From: Burkholderiales bacterium
Lineage (GTDB): Bacteria; Pseudomonadota; Gammaproteobacteria; Burkholderiales; Burkholderiaceae_C
DNA length: 6,487 bases
Direction of reading: 5' to 3'
Assembly (NCBI GenBank): GCA_947450745.1
Contig: CANFYD010000229.1
Coordinates: 1 to 6,487, forward strand
Of the stretch, positions 1-5,953 are shown piece after piece. Every line of letters starts with the position of its first letter. Positions within the stretch are counted from its first letter, which is position 1. The position numbers and the translations under genes were made by a program. The notes beneath the pieces were generated by a model. The model had not been told where the DNA came from. It searched no databases and saw only the letters and a program-made list of their open reading frames with translations.

Positions 1-1002
1 ATCTTGGTCAACACCGGCAACGCCAACGCGGGCACAGGTGCCGACGGTTTGGCGCGGGCGCGCCTGAGTTGCACGGCGCTGGCCGATGCGATGGGCTTGC
101 AGCCAGCGCAGATTCTGCCGTTTTCCACTGGCGTGATCATGGAGACGCTGCCGGTCGAGCGCATCGTGGCCGGCTTGCCGGCTGCCATCAAAGCGCTGCG
201 CGCCGACGCCTGGGGCGAGGCGGCGCTGGCCATCATGACGACCGATACGGTGCCCAAAGCGGCGTCACTGCAGCTCCAGATCGGTGGCCAGACGGTCACC
301 GTCACCGGTATCTCGAAGGGCGCGGGCATGATCCGCCCGAATATGGCGACGATGCTCGGTTATGTGGCCACCGACGCCCACATCAACCCGGCGCTGTTGC
401 CGGCCCTGGTCAAGCAGGCGGCCGATGCCTCGTTCAACCGCATCACCATCGACGGCGACACTTCCACCAACGACTCGTTCGTGTTGATCGCCACCCATCA
501 AGCCGCCCATGCGCGCATTGAATCGCTCAGCAGCGCCGACGGGCAGGCCTTGTCTGAGGCAGTGCTTGCGGTGTCGCAGACGCTGGCGCAGGCGATCGTG
601 CGCGACGGCGAGGGCGCGACCAAATTCATCACCATCACCGTCGAAGGCGGCCGCGATGAGTCCGAATGCAAGCAGGCGGCTTACGCGATTGCCCATTCCC
701 CGCTGGTCAAGACGGCATTCTTTGCCAGCGACCCGAACTTGGGCCGCATCCTGGCGGCGGTCGGTTATGCCGGCATTGACGACCTCGATCAAACGCTGAT
801 CGAGTTGCATCTGGACGATGTGCTGGTGGTGCAAGCCGGTGGCCGTCATCCCGACTACCGCGAGGAAGACGGCCAGCGGGTGATGAAACAAGCCGAGATC
901 TCCGTGCGCGTCAACCTGCATCGCGGCGCTGCACAGGCGACCGTCTGGACCTGCGACCTGAGCCACGACTACGTGACGATCAACGCTGATTACCGCAGCT
1001 GA
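1..1002 (+). CDS. argJ: Glutamate N-acetyltransferase / ornithine acetyltransferase ArgJ, 5' end outside window
   Basis: ArgJ transfers the acetyl group of N-acetylornithine to glutamate, recycling acetyl in cytoplasmic arginine biosynthesis; some members also use acetyl-CoA, and the sequence does not settle which type this is. The frame is open at base 1 and begins in the conserved VNTGNANAGTG motif, so roughly 75 N-terminal residues of a usual ~400-residue protein lie upstream. The family hallmark KGAGMIRPNMATML is complete. Its Thr codon at 349-351 is the self-cleavage site and catalytic nucleophile (alpha chain ends at the preceding Ala). Other matching blocks are DGDTSTNDSF, EGATKF, SPLVKTAFFASDPN, GRILAAVGYAG and the C-terminal INADYRS. 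One deviation: DPNLGR where many homologues have DPNWGR. The gene looks intact to its TGA. It is followed 20 bp later by a palindrome and repeat array and faces a convergent gene. Confidence 0.97.
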   Translation: MLVNTGNANAGTGADGLARARLSCTALADAMGLQPAQILPFSTGVIMETLPVERIVAGLPAAIKALRADAWGEAALAIMTTDTVPKAASLQLQIGGQTVTVTGISKGAGMIRPNMATMLGYVATDAHINPALLPALVKQAADASFNRITIDGDTSTNDSFVLIATHQAAHARIESLSSADGQALSEAVLAVSQTLAQAIVRDGEGATKFITITVEGGRDESECKQAAYAIAHSPLVKTAFFASDPNLGRILAAVGYAGIDDLDQTLIELHLDDVLVVQAGGRHPDYREEDGQRVMKQAEISVRVNLHRGAAQATVWTCDLSHDYVTINADYRS

Positions 1003-1021
1003 TCCGTACCGCTCGGCCGCA

Positions 1022-1081
1022 CGCGGGTCGCGACCCGCCCTACAAAAGGAAGCAGCCACGTAGGGCGGGTCGCGACCCGCG
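1022..1081. repeat. REP-like perfect inverted repeat (22-bp arms, 16-nt loop)
   Basis: Bases 1022-1043 and 1060-1081 are exact reverse complements, separated by a 16-nt spacer. Each arm also contains a self-complementary 16-mer, gcgggtcgcgacccgc (1023-1038 and 1065-1080), so the element can fold either as one long hairpin or as two short cruciforms. Words of the form tagggcgggtcgcgacccgc are, from memory, common dispersed intergenic repeats in high-GC Proteobacteria. It starts 19 bases after the argJ stop and could stabilise or end the argJ transcript, but no T-tract follows, so I do not call it a Rho-independent terminator. Confidence 0.9.
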
Positions 1082-1149
1082 ATGGATCTCCCCAAGAACC
1101 CGCTTAATCAGTTGGGGACAGAGCTTGGCGGAACCCGCTTGATCAGTTG

Positions 1150-1185
1150 GGGACAGAGCTTGGCGGGTACACCAAGGTCTGTCCC
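1150..1185. repeat. Stem-loop 1 formed by module A copy 2 and module B copy 1
   Basis: Left arm gggacagagcttgg (1150-1163) pairs with ccaaggtctgtccc (1172-1185) around the 8-nt loop cgggtaca. This gives 13 Watson-Crick pairs with a single G-G mismatch in the middle (1158 against 1177). Confidence 0.8.
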
Positions 1186-1256
1186 GCAAGCTAGATGACT
1201 CGGTCTGTCCCGCAAGTCAGATGACTCGGTCTGTCCCACAAGCTAAAAGGTTGCGG

Positions 1257-1295
1257 TCTGGCCCCCAAGAACCCGCTTAATCAGTGGAGGCCAGA
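1257..1295. repeat. Stem-loop in B-then-A order at the start of the second repeat run
   Basis: tctggcc (1257-1263) pairs exactly with ggccaga (1289-1295), and the stem extends inward past one mismatch (1264 against 1288). In other copies this position reads tctgtcc and ggacaga, so both sides have changed together (T-A to G-C). Confidence 0.6.
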
Positions 1296-1321
1296 GCTTG
1301 CCGAACCCGCTTGATCAGTTG

Positions 1322-1357
1322 GGGGCAGAGCTTGGCGGGTACACCAAGGTCTGTCCC
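1322..1357. repeat. Stem-loop 2 formed by module A copy 4 and module B copy 4
   Basis: 1322-1335 pairs with 1344-1357 around the same 8-nt loop as stem-loop 1, with the same central G-G mismatch (1330 against 1349). One A-T pair of stem-loop 1 is here a G-T wobble (1325 with 1354), so pairing is kept despite the substitution. Confidence 0.75.
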
Positions 1358-1404
1358 ACAAGTCAGATGACTCGGTCTGTCCCCCAGAACCCGCTTAATC
1401 AGTT

Positions 1405-1443
1405 GGGGTCAGAGCTTGCCGGGTACGGCTGCGGTCTGGCCCC
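1405..1443. repeat. Stem-loop 3 formed by module A copy 5 and the terminal B-like segment
   Basis: ggggtcaga (1405-1413) pairs with tctggcccc (1435-1443) using one T-G wobble. The central G-G mismatch (1414 against 1434) recurs. The inner stem has changed from gg/cc in stem-loops 1 and 2 to gcc (1418-1420) against ggc (1427-1429). The loop is shorter (6 nt), with small internal irregularities. It lies just beyond the stop of the minus-strand SPOR gene, but without a T-tract in either direction. Confidence 0.6.
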
Positions 1444-1448
1444 CAATC

Positions 1449-3014
1449 CTAAAAATCTACCGCTTTGACCCTCAGCCCGCGGGCGATCAGGGTGGCGTTG
1501 ATCAGTTGGGCTTCTTCGCGGCTGGCGAAGGGCCAGACGGCGGGGCGCCAGCCGTCGGGGGTTTGAAACACCTGGGCTTGCAGCGCGGCGGGGTTGGCCT
1601 GGGTAGGCTCGATCAGGGTGCGCATGCGCAGCAGCATCGATTCGGCTTCGGCGCGGCTGCGGCTGGTCGGGCCGACCAGGGCGACCACGGTCTGACCGCT
1701 GGCCCCGGCGGTTTGGCCCAGGGCGCTGGCTTTGCTGATCGGCTCGGCGGCTTCGCCCTTGCTGGCACGTCCGGTGGGTTTGCCGGTCGGTTTTTCAACC
1801 GCTGCCGGGGCGGCCTCCGGGGCGGGGCTTGGGCTGGTTTTCGAGCCTGATTTCGCGTCCGCTTTAGTCTCGGCAGGAGCCGTTTTAGCCGCTGCCGGCG
1901 GAGCCTCGGATTCCGGCGTGTGCAGCGACTTGGCCGGTCGCTTGGGGATAGGTTTGACAAACTGCGGGCGAATATCGGGCGCGGGTTCGCTGGCGGCGTC
2001 CGCTGCTGGTGCAGTTTCTGGCTTAGCTGGCGTATTGGCCGTCTTTTCTGGTGCACTGGCCGTGCCGGCCAGCAGGCTGGCCAGGTTCGGGGTGGCCTGA
2101 CTGGCGCTGGGCTCCGCGCTGACTGTCTGGTTGGCACTGGCCGCGCTGGCCGACTGAGCGGCAGCCAGCGCCTCGCTGGCTGGTGGAGCTGCTGCCGCTG
2201 GAGCAGAAGCCGCTGCGGATGCTGCCGTTGCTGCAGATGCTGCCGTTGTTGCCGCTAGAGCCGTGTCGGCGTGAGTGTCCTTCGAGCGGGGCCAGAACAG
2301 GCCGGCGGCCGCTGCGACCAAGCCCACCACCAGCAAACCGGCCAAACCGAGGCGCTGGGGGCTCAAGCAGCGGCGGCCGAGGGCCGGGCTGGGTCGGCCC
2401 TGGCCCAGCAGGATGCGGCTGCGCGAGCTGCCTGCATCGATGCCGGCGCTGAGCAAATACAGCTCGAACGGCCAAGCGCCGGCCGCCGCACTGCTGCCGG
2501 CCATCAAGCCATCGTCGAACGGGACGATACGTTGCGGCCAGTCCGCCCCGCCGGGCAGGTTGGTGTAACCGTGGGCCTTGGCGAAAGCGGCAATCCGCTT
2601 GGGCGACAAGCCGGTGATCAAGCTTTCGCTGAAGGCGGGCCAGATGTCTGGCTGGTCGCTTGAACGCTGGCCGAACTTGGCGCGCAGGGCGGCCCAGTAG
2701 CGGCCGGGCCGGGTTGCCCAAGCCTTCCAAATGGGCTGCTTGGCCTGCTTTTCCTCTGCCGGCCCAGGTAGTTCTGCTTGATTCGGTGCAGCCTCGTGCG
2801 AGGCCTGCGCTGCGAACGCGGCGGCGATGGCCAAGTCCTCGGCCGACAGCTCGTCGCTCAACACCGGCTCGACCTTGCTCGCAGGCGCGCTCGGGCCGCT
2901 GCGCATGAAGGGCAGGGCCACGACGCCGATCGTGTGGACGTCGTAAATGGTGATCCGTTTTGCCAGCGGATGGCGGTTATGCCAGGCCACCACTTGCTCG
3001 GCCAATCGATCCAT
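1449..3014 (-). CDS. Membrane-anchored SPOR-domain protein (521 aa), probable septal peptidoglycan binder
   Basis: Residues 1-220 form a cytoplasmic part with a conserved-looking start (WHNRHPLAKRITIYDVHTIG at 11-30) and a second folded-looking segment around 123-205. R214/R215 precede a single hydrophobic helix, about 221-241, ending at W241, consistent with an N-in orientation. A long Ala/Pro/Ser/Lys-rich linker (about 245-440) should span the periplasm. The C-terminal ~80 residues resemble SPOR: VVALVGPTSRSRAEAESMLLRM, then WRPAVWPFASREEAQLINATL and RGLRVKAVDF. SPOR domains bind glycan strands stripped of stem peptides at division septa, so a DamX/FtsN-like envelope role is inferred, not shown. 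The ATG at 3014 is chosen because the conserved segment follows at once; no good Shine-Dalgarno is visible. The gene is convergent with argJ and divergent from the regulator. I do not recognise the cytoplasmic domain. SPOR assignment is fairly sure, the precise role is not. Confidence 0.85.
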   Translation of the reverse strand: MDRLAEQVVAWHNRHPLAKRITIYDVHTIGVVALPFMRSGPSAPASKVEPVLSDELSAEDLAIAAAFAAQASHEAAPNQAELPGPAEEKQAKQPIWKAWATRPGRYWAALRAKFGQRSSDQPDIWPAFSESLITGLSPKRIAAFAKAHGYTNLPGGADWPQRIVPFDDGLMAGSSAAAGAWPFELYLLSAGIDAGSSRSRILLGQGRPSPALGRRCLSPQRLGLAGLLVVGLVAAAAGLFWPRSKDTHADTALAATTAASAATAASAAASAPAAAAPPASEALAAAQSASAASANQTVSAEPSASQATPNLASLLAGTASAPEKTANTPAKPETAPAADAASEPAPDIRPQFVKPIPKRPAKSLHTPESEAPPAAAKTAPAETKADAKSGSKTSPSPAPEAAPAAVEKPTGKPTGRASKGEAAEPISKASALGQTAGASGQTVVALVGPTSRSRAEAESMLLRMRTLIEPTQANPAALQAQVFQTPDGWRPAVWPFASREEAQLINATLIARGLRVKAVDF

Positions 3015-3302
3015 GCGCGTTTAGAGGTTTCGGGGTGGGGGTTGAAGGGCGGCGGTGCCTAAGTTGCCGGGCTGCCACGTGGCGTCGGTCAGGTTGCGCC
3101 AACAGACCCGAAGTATGGGGCAGGCCGGGCCTTCAATTGCCGCACGAAGGCGGATTCGATAACCGGAAAAGCGGGTTAAAACAGGCTGCTTGCCCGCTCG
3201 CCCACGCTGAGGCCGAGGAGCCGCTGGATCTTTGCCCTGACCCGCCTTGCAGGCCAGCGCTGATTTGGCACGAGGCTTGCGTGCACTCAGCGCGAGACCT
3301 CC
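3015..3302. other. 288-bp divergent intergenic region between the SPOR gene and the regulator gene
   Basis: This region must hold the promoters of both flanking genes. On the + strand it contains the sigma-54 element annotated separately. I found no convincing sigma-70 promoter for the minus-strand SPOR gene. A perfect 10-bp palindrome gccacgtggc lies at 3074-3083, within 75 bp of the SPOR start, and could be an operator. No reading frame here resembles a protein I know, and I could not match the stretch to an RNA family. Confidence 0.6.
3266..3281 (+). promoter_or_regulatory. Sigma-54 (RpoN) -24/-12 promoter for the pseudo-receiver regulator
   Basis: TGGCACGAGGCTTGCG matches the RpoN consensus TGGCACG-N4-TTGC(A/T), failing only at the last, loosely conserved base. 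The base before it is T, which also fits. GG (3267-3268) and GC (3279-3280) have the required spacing. The predicted start of transcription is near 3292, giving an 11-nt leader before the ATG at 3303. That leader has only a weak GAGA-type ribosome site. Sigma-54 promoters need an AAA+ enhancer-binding activator; none is encoded in the window. Confidence 0.75.
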
Positions 3303-4475
3303 ATGATGCCTGCCACCGAACCGCCAGACCCGACTGCCGCTGCTCGACGCCCCAACCCGGCTCGGCCTGCGGCTGCTGCTGTTGTTTCCTCTGTTTCAGC
3401 TCTTGCCTGCCTGCTGATTGTCGATGCCCTGCCGGAGCGGCTGGCGCTGCTGCACGATGCGCTGGAAGAATCCGGGTACAACGTGCGGGCGGCGGGCAGC
3501 GTGGCCGAGGCCTTGAGCCTGCTGGCGCCACCGCAGCCGTGGCCCGATCTCGTGTTGCTGGCGGCTGACTTGCCGGATCGAGGCGGTTTCGAGTTGATGC
3601 AGCGCTTGCGGGCCGACCCGGCCCATTCTGCCGATTCGGCCGACTTGGCCCTTCCGCTACTCGTCATGACGGACAGCCGTGAGGGTCCGCAAGCGGAGGC
3701 GGCATTTGCCGCCGGGGCGTCCGATGTGGTCGGCAAACCGATCAGCCCGCGTGCGGTGCTGGCGCGGATCGAGGCACTGCTGAGCCGCAGTCGGAGGAAC
3801 CTGGCCGACCCGACCGATCTTGTCAAGAGTCAAGCTCGCAATGCGCTCGATGCCTTTGGCCACGCCAGCTTGGCCGTGCATGAGGCCGATGGGCGCTGCG
3901 TCTGGCAGACAGCCCTGGCCCGGCAGTTGATGGCCGAATACTTCAGCGGCGGGCATTTTGAGCGAGGTCTGTTGCCGCCCGAGGTCTTGCTGTGGTTGCA
4001 CCGCGAGGCTTTGCGCCGCCGTGCCGGTGCGCAAGGATCGGGCTTGACCGTGCTGGCGCAGCGGCGCTTGGCTCCGGGCACCGGTTCAGGTGCGGGCGCC
4101 AGCTCTGGCGCGCAGTCAACGCTGGCGATGGTGGCGCGCGGTGCCAAGCGTTTGAGCTTCATCCTGCATGCGGTGGACCCCGATGCGCTGGGCGCGGGGC
4201 AGTGGCTGATCGTCATGCGCGAGGCCGATGACGCAGCGCTGTTGCATGGGCTGATGCACGGCTTCAAGCTCAGCGCCCTGGAAGCCGAGCTGCTTTTTTG
4301 GGCGGTCAAGGGCAAGAACGAACTAGAAATCGGCAGCATCTTGAGCCTCGGCCCACGTAGCGTGCACGCGCATCTGGCGCTGCTGCTCGACAAGCTGGGC
4401 GTAGCCGACCGCGGCTCCGCCGTGGTCTTGGCGCTGGCGCAAGTCAGTGGCTTGACGCGCCGCACCGACCCGTGA
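3303..4475 (+). CDS. LuxR-type transcription regulator with degenerate (phosphorylation-site-less) receiver domain, 390 aa
   Basis: Probably a DNA-binding transcription regulator. After an Ala/Pro-rich N-terminus (1-33) comes a receiver-like domain (about 35-162): LLIVDALPER, PDLVLLAADLPDRGGFELM, PLLVMTDS and GASDVVGKPISP. The usual signature is VDD...LLD..LP...T...K. Here the second acidic residue is Ala42 and the phosphoacceptor position is Ala87; Thr123 and Lys145 remain, so ordinary Asp phosphorylation is unlikely. Residues about 178-310 are an unassigned, possibly PAS-like middle region interrupted by a Gly/Ser/Ala linker (259-273). Residues about 322-380 form a LuxR/GerE helix-turn-helix: LSALEAELLFWAVKGKNELEIGSILSLGPRSVHAHLALLLDKLGV. 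Two ATGs stand in tandem (3303, 3306), so the start is uncertain by one codon. The sigma-54 promoter lies just upstream. No partner kinase gene is visible and the targets are unknown. Confidence 0.85.
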   Translation: MMPATEPPDPTAAARRPNPARPAAAAVVSSVSALACLLIVDALPERLALLHDALEESGYNVRAAGSVAEALSLLAPPQPWPDLVLLAADLPDRGGFELMQRLRADPAHSADSADLALPLLVMTDSREGPQAEAAFAAGASDVVGKPISPRAVLARIEALLSRSRRNLADPTDLVKSQARNALDAFGHASLAVHEADGRCVWQTALARQLMAEYFSGGHFERGLLPPEVLLWLHREALRRRAGAQGSGLTVLAQRRLAPGTGSGAGASSGAQSTLAMVARGAKRLSFILHAVDPDALGAGQWLIVMREADDAALLHGLMHGFKLSALEAELLFWAVKGKNELEIGSILSLGPRSVHAHLALLLDKLGVADRGSAVVLALAQVSGLTRRTDP

Positions 4476-4481
4476 GGGGCT

Positions 4482-5144
4482 TCAGCTCAGTAACTTCAAC
4501 AACCAGCGATTCAAGTCGGCAATCTCCTCGCTGCAGACCGAGTGCTGCATCGCGTATTCATGCCAATCCAGCGGGTGGCCGAGGCCTTGCAAGATCATGT
4601 GGGCGGCCTCGGCCAGCTCGATCGGTACGACGGTATCGCTGCGGCCGTGGGCTTGGAAGATCGGCAGCTCGGCATTGCTGACATGGCGCTCGGCGGCAGT
4701 GGTGGCGGCCAGCGGCAGATAGCCTGACAGGCAGACCAGGCCGGCCAAACGGGCCGGGTAACGCAGCCCGGCCAGCAAAATGGTCGCGCAGCCCTGTGAA
4801 AACCCCATCAGCACGATGCGCGAGGCCGGCACGCCGCGCTTGATCTCCTTGCTGATCAAGGCAGCCACTGCCGCTTGCGAGCTGCGCATGCCAGCTTCGT
4901 CCTCTTGCCGGTCCAACTCGGCGTCCAGGATGTCATACCAGGCCCGCATCATGACGCCGCCGTTGACGCTGACGGCTTGCTTGGGCGCGTGCGGGAACAC
5001 GAAGCGCACGCCGCCAATCGCCTGCAGGTTCAGCTCCTCGGCGACGGGCAAGAAATCGCGGCCGTCGGCCCCCAGGCCGTGCAAGACGATGACGCTGGCC
5101 ACCACGTCAGGCGATGTTTCATATTCGATCACTTCAAGTGCCAT
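4482..5144 (-). CDS. Alpha/beta-hydrolase, carboxylesterase / lysophospholipase-like (220 aa)
   Basis: A cytoplasmic serine hydrolase of the bacterial carboxylesterase / phospholipase-carboxylesterase family, which cleaves short acyl esters; the natural substrate cannot be read from sequence. Numbering from the ATG at 5144, the oxyanion-hole motif is HGLGADG (22-28) and the nucleophile elbow is GFSQG with Ser116. The acid is Asp170 in HGRSDTVVP, and the base is His201 in QHSVCSEEI, so the Ser-Asp-His triad is complete. Length and ends match the family. The frame is open further upstream to an ATG at 5249, but I choose 5144. MALEVIEYETSPDVVASVIVLHG is where the family begins, an AGGAG lies 8 bases ahead, and the longer form would overlap the divergent gene's start. 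Its stop is 6 bp from the convergent regulator's stop, so the two 3' ends must overlap if transcripts run on. No signal peptide is seen. Confidence 0.94.
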   Translation of the reverse strand: MALEVIEYETSPDVVASVIVLHGLGADGRDFLPVAEELNLQAIGGVRFVFPHAPKQAVSVNGGVMMRAWYDILDAELDRQEDEAGMRSSQAAVAALISKEIKRGVPASRIVLMGFSQGCATILLAGLRYPARLAGLVCLSGYLPLAATTAAERHVSNAELPIFQAHGRSDTVVPIELAEAAHMILQGLGHPLDWHEYAMQHSVCSEEIADLNRWLLKLLS

Positions 5145-5152
5145 GCTGCGTG

Positions 5153-5157
5153 CTCCT
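5153..5157 (-). promoter_or_regulatory. Shine-Dalgarno AGGAG that fixes the start of the carboxylesterase
   Basis: The minus strand reads AGGAG, 8 bases before the ATG at 5144. The longer alternative starts at 5189 and 5249 lack a comparable site, so this motif decides for the 220-residue form. Confidence 0.8.
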
Positions 5158-5233
5158 GGCGGCTGCGGGTAAACCGTGATGGTAGCCATGTTCACGGGTC
5201 GCCCCAGCGACAAGCCCATCGGCTGCCAGCCGA

Positions 5234-5239
5234 GATAAT
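5234..5239 (+). promoter_or_regulatory. Possible -10 hexamer (GATAAT) of the histidine-phosphatase gene
   Basis: GATAAT differs from TATAAT at one base and lies 8 bases ahead of the ATG at 5248. Transcription would then start almost at the ATG, giving a leaderless or near-leaderless message. This agrees with the absence of a Shine-Dalgarno before 5248. No good -35 is seen at normal spacing, so the call is weak. The 103-bp gap (5145-5247) must also contain the promoter of the divergent carboxylesterase, which I could not locate. Confidence 0.35.
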
Positions 5240-5247
5240 GTTGAACC

Positions 5248-5922
5248 ATGGGAACTCTCTATCTTGTACGGCACGGCCAGGCCTCCTTGGGTGCCGATGA
5301 TTACGACCAGCTCAGTGAGTTGGGGCGTCTGCAATGCGAGCGCTTGGGCCACTATTGGCGCGAGCGCGGCATGACATTCGATGCGGTGCTGACCGGCTCC
5401 CTGAAGCGCCATGCGCAGTCGCTGGCCGGCATCGTTTCGGGACTGGGGACAGATTCGGCGCTGACCCCGCAGGTCTGGCCGGGCTTGAATGAATATGACA
5501 GCGAGGCGGTGATCCGAGCCGTCCACAGCGGCCCGCTTGAAAGACCGTTGAATGCCGAGGCCGCTCGTCAGCACTTTCGCTTGCTGCGTCAGGGGCTGCG
5601 GGCCTGGATGGCCGGGCAGACGCAGCCGGTCGGCATGCCCAGCTATGCCGAGTTTTCGGCCGGCGTGGCCGCCGCCCTCGACCATGTGCGCCAGCACTGC
5701 AAAGGCGCTGTGCTGATCGTCTCCAGCGGCGGCCCGATCTCGACCGCAGTGGGGCAAATTCTGGCCACGCCGCACGACTCCACCATCGAGATGAATTTGC
5801 ACATCCGCAACAGCGCGGTGTCCGAGTTCTCCTTCAACCCGAAGCGCCATGTGCTGCAGACCTTCAATATGCTGCCGCACCTGGACAGCGCAGACGGCAA
5901 GGCGCTGGTCACTTACGCTTGA
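5248..5922 (+). CDS. Histidine phosphatase superfamily protein (phosphoglycerate-mutase-like), 224 aa
   Basis: Branch-1 histidine phosphatases transfer phosphate onto a His in an N-terminal RHG motif. Here LYLVRHGQAS places that nucleophile at His9, with Arg8 as phosphate ligand. Arg54 in GSLKRHAQSLAG fits the usual second Arg, and LNEYD (80-84) sits where family members have their acidic residue. The second active-site His, usually in V-(S/A)-H-G-G, is missing: the protein reads VSSGGPIS, with Ser160 in its place. I recall SGGPI versions in other proteobacterial family members, so this may be a subfamily trait and not damage. Substrate is unknown; nothing marks it as a glycolytic mutase. The protein appears full length and soluble. 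No Shine-Dalgarno precedes the ATG. It is divergent from the carboxylesterase and convergent (31-bp gap, no clear terminator) with the SUMF1-domain gene. Confidence 0.9.
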   Translation: MGTLYLVRHGQASLGADDYDQLSELGRLQCERLGHYWRERGMTFDAVLTGSLKRHAQSLAGIVSGLGTDSALTPQVWPGLNEYDSEAVIRAVHSGPLERPLNAEAARQHFRLLRQGLRAWMAGQTQPVGMPSYAEFSAGVAAALDHVRQHCKGAVLIVSSGGPISTAVGQILATPHDSTIEMNLHIRNSAVSEFSFNPKRHVLQTFNMLPHLDSADGKALVTYA

Positions 5923-5953
5923 GCGGCTACGCAGCAGAAAACCTCTCGCCCTC

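Larger units (their letters stand above)
1090..1447. repeat. Higher-order array of two alternating repeat modules (A x5, B x4 plus short B-like ends)
   Basis: Module A is about 35 bp, built as aacccgctt(a/g)atcag followed by ttggggacagagcttggcgg. Copies lie at 1097-1131, 1132-1166, 1270-1303, 1304-1338 and 1388-1422. Module B is 26-27 bp and begins ggtctgtccc(g/a)caag. Copies lie at 1176-1201, 1202-1227, 1228-1254 and 1348-1373, with short B-like starts at 1255, 1374 and 1433. The order is AA-BBB-AA-B-A-B', with cccc(c)aag or cccccag before each A run and gtacaccaa (gtacggctgc in the last) after it. The first A of each run has ttaatcag and the second ttgatcag, which indicates duplication of a larger AA-B unit. 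The core of A (gggacaga) is complementary to the core of B (tctgtccc). No plausible gene is visible in the block. From memory, such ggggacagacc-like words accompany REP-associated (IS200-like) transposases, but none is present here. Confidence 0.9.

Noticed and set aside
1044..1059. The loop of the palindrome contains ggaagcagcc, a word also found in the bacterial SRP (4.5S) RNA.
   Set aside because: The flanking bases do not match SRP RNA; they are the arms of the REP-like hairpin, so the match is probably chance.
1022..1081. Rho-independent terminator for argJ.
   Set aside because: The hairpin is strong, but no T-tract follows either arm.
265..1095. Long open frame on the minus strand opposite argJ.
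   Set aside because: It is a shadow of a high-GC coding region; argJ is unmistakable on the + strand and the antisense product resembles nothing.
1090..1447. CRISPR array.
   Set aside because: Repeats are directly adjacent, of two kinds, and have no unique spacers of uniform length.
3060..3085. Second sigma-54-like site on the minus strand (tggcagcccggcaact) for the SPOR gene.
   Set aside because: The GC of the -12 element is missing at the correct spacing.
3169..3177. aagcgggtt is the reverse complement of the aacccgctt start of module A.
   Set aside because: It is a 9-base match with no further similarity on either side.
5145..5249. N-terminal extension of the carboxylesterase to an ATG at 5249.
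   Set aside because: It has no ribosome site, extends beyond the family's normal start and overlaps the divergent gene's start, whereas AGGAG precedes the ATG at 5144.
5444..5480. tggggacaga and ggtctggcc inside the phosphatase gene resemble the cores of array modules A and B.
   Set aside because: The matches are only 9-10 bases and lie in an uninterrupted coding frame, so chance is the simpler reading.
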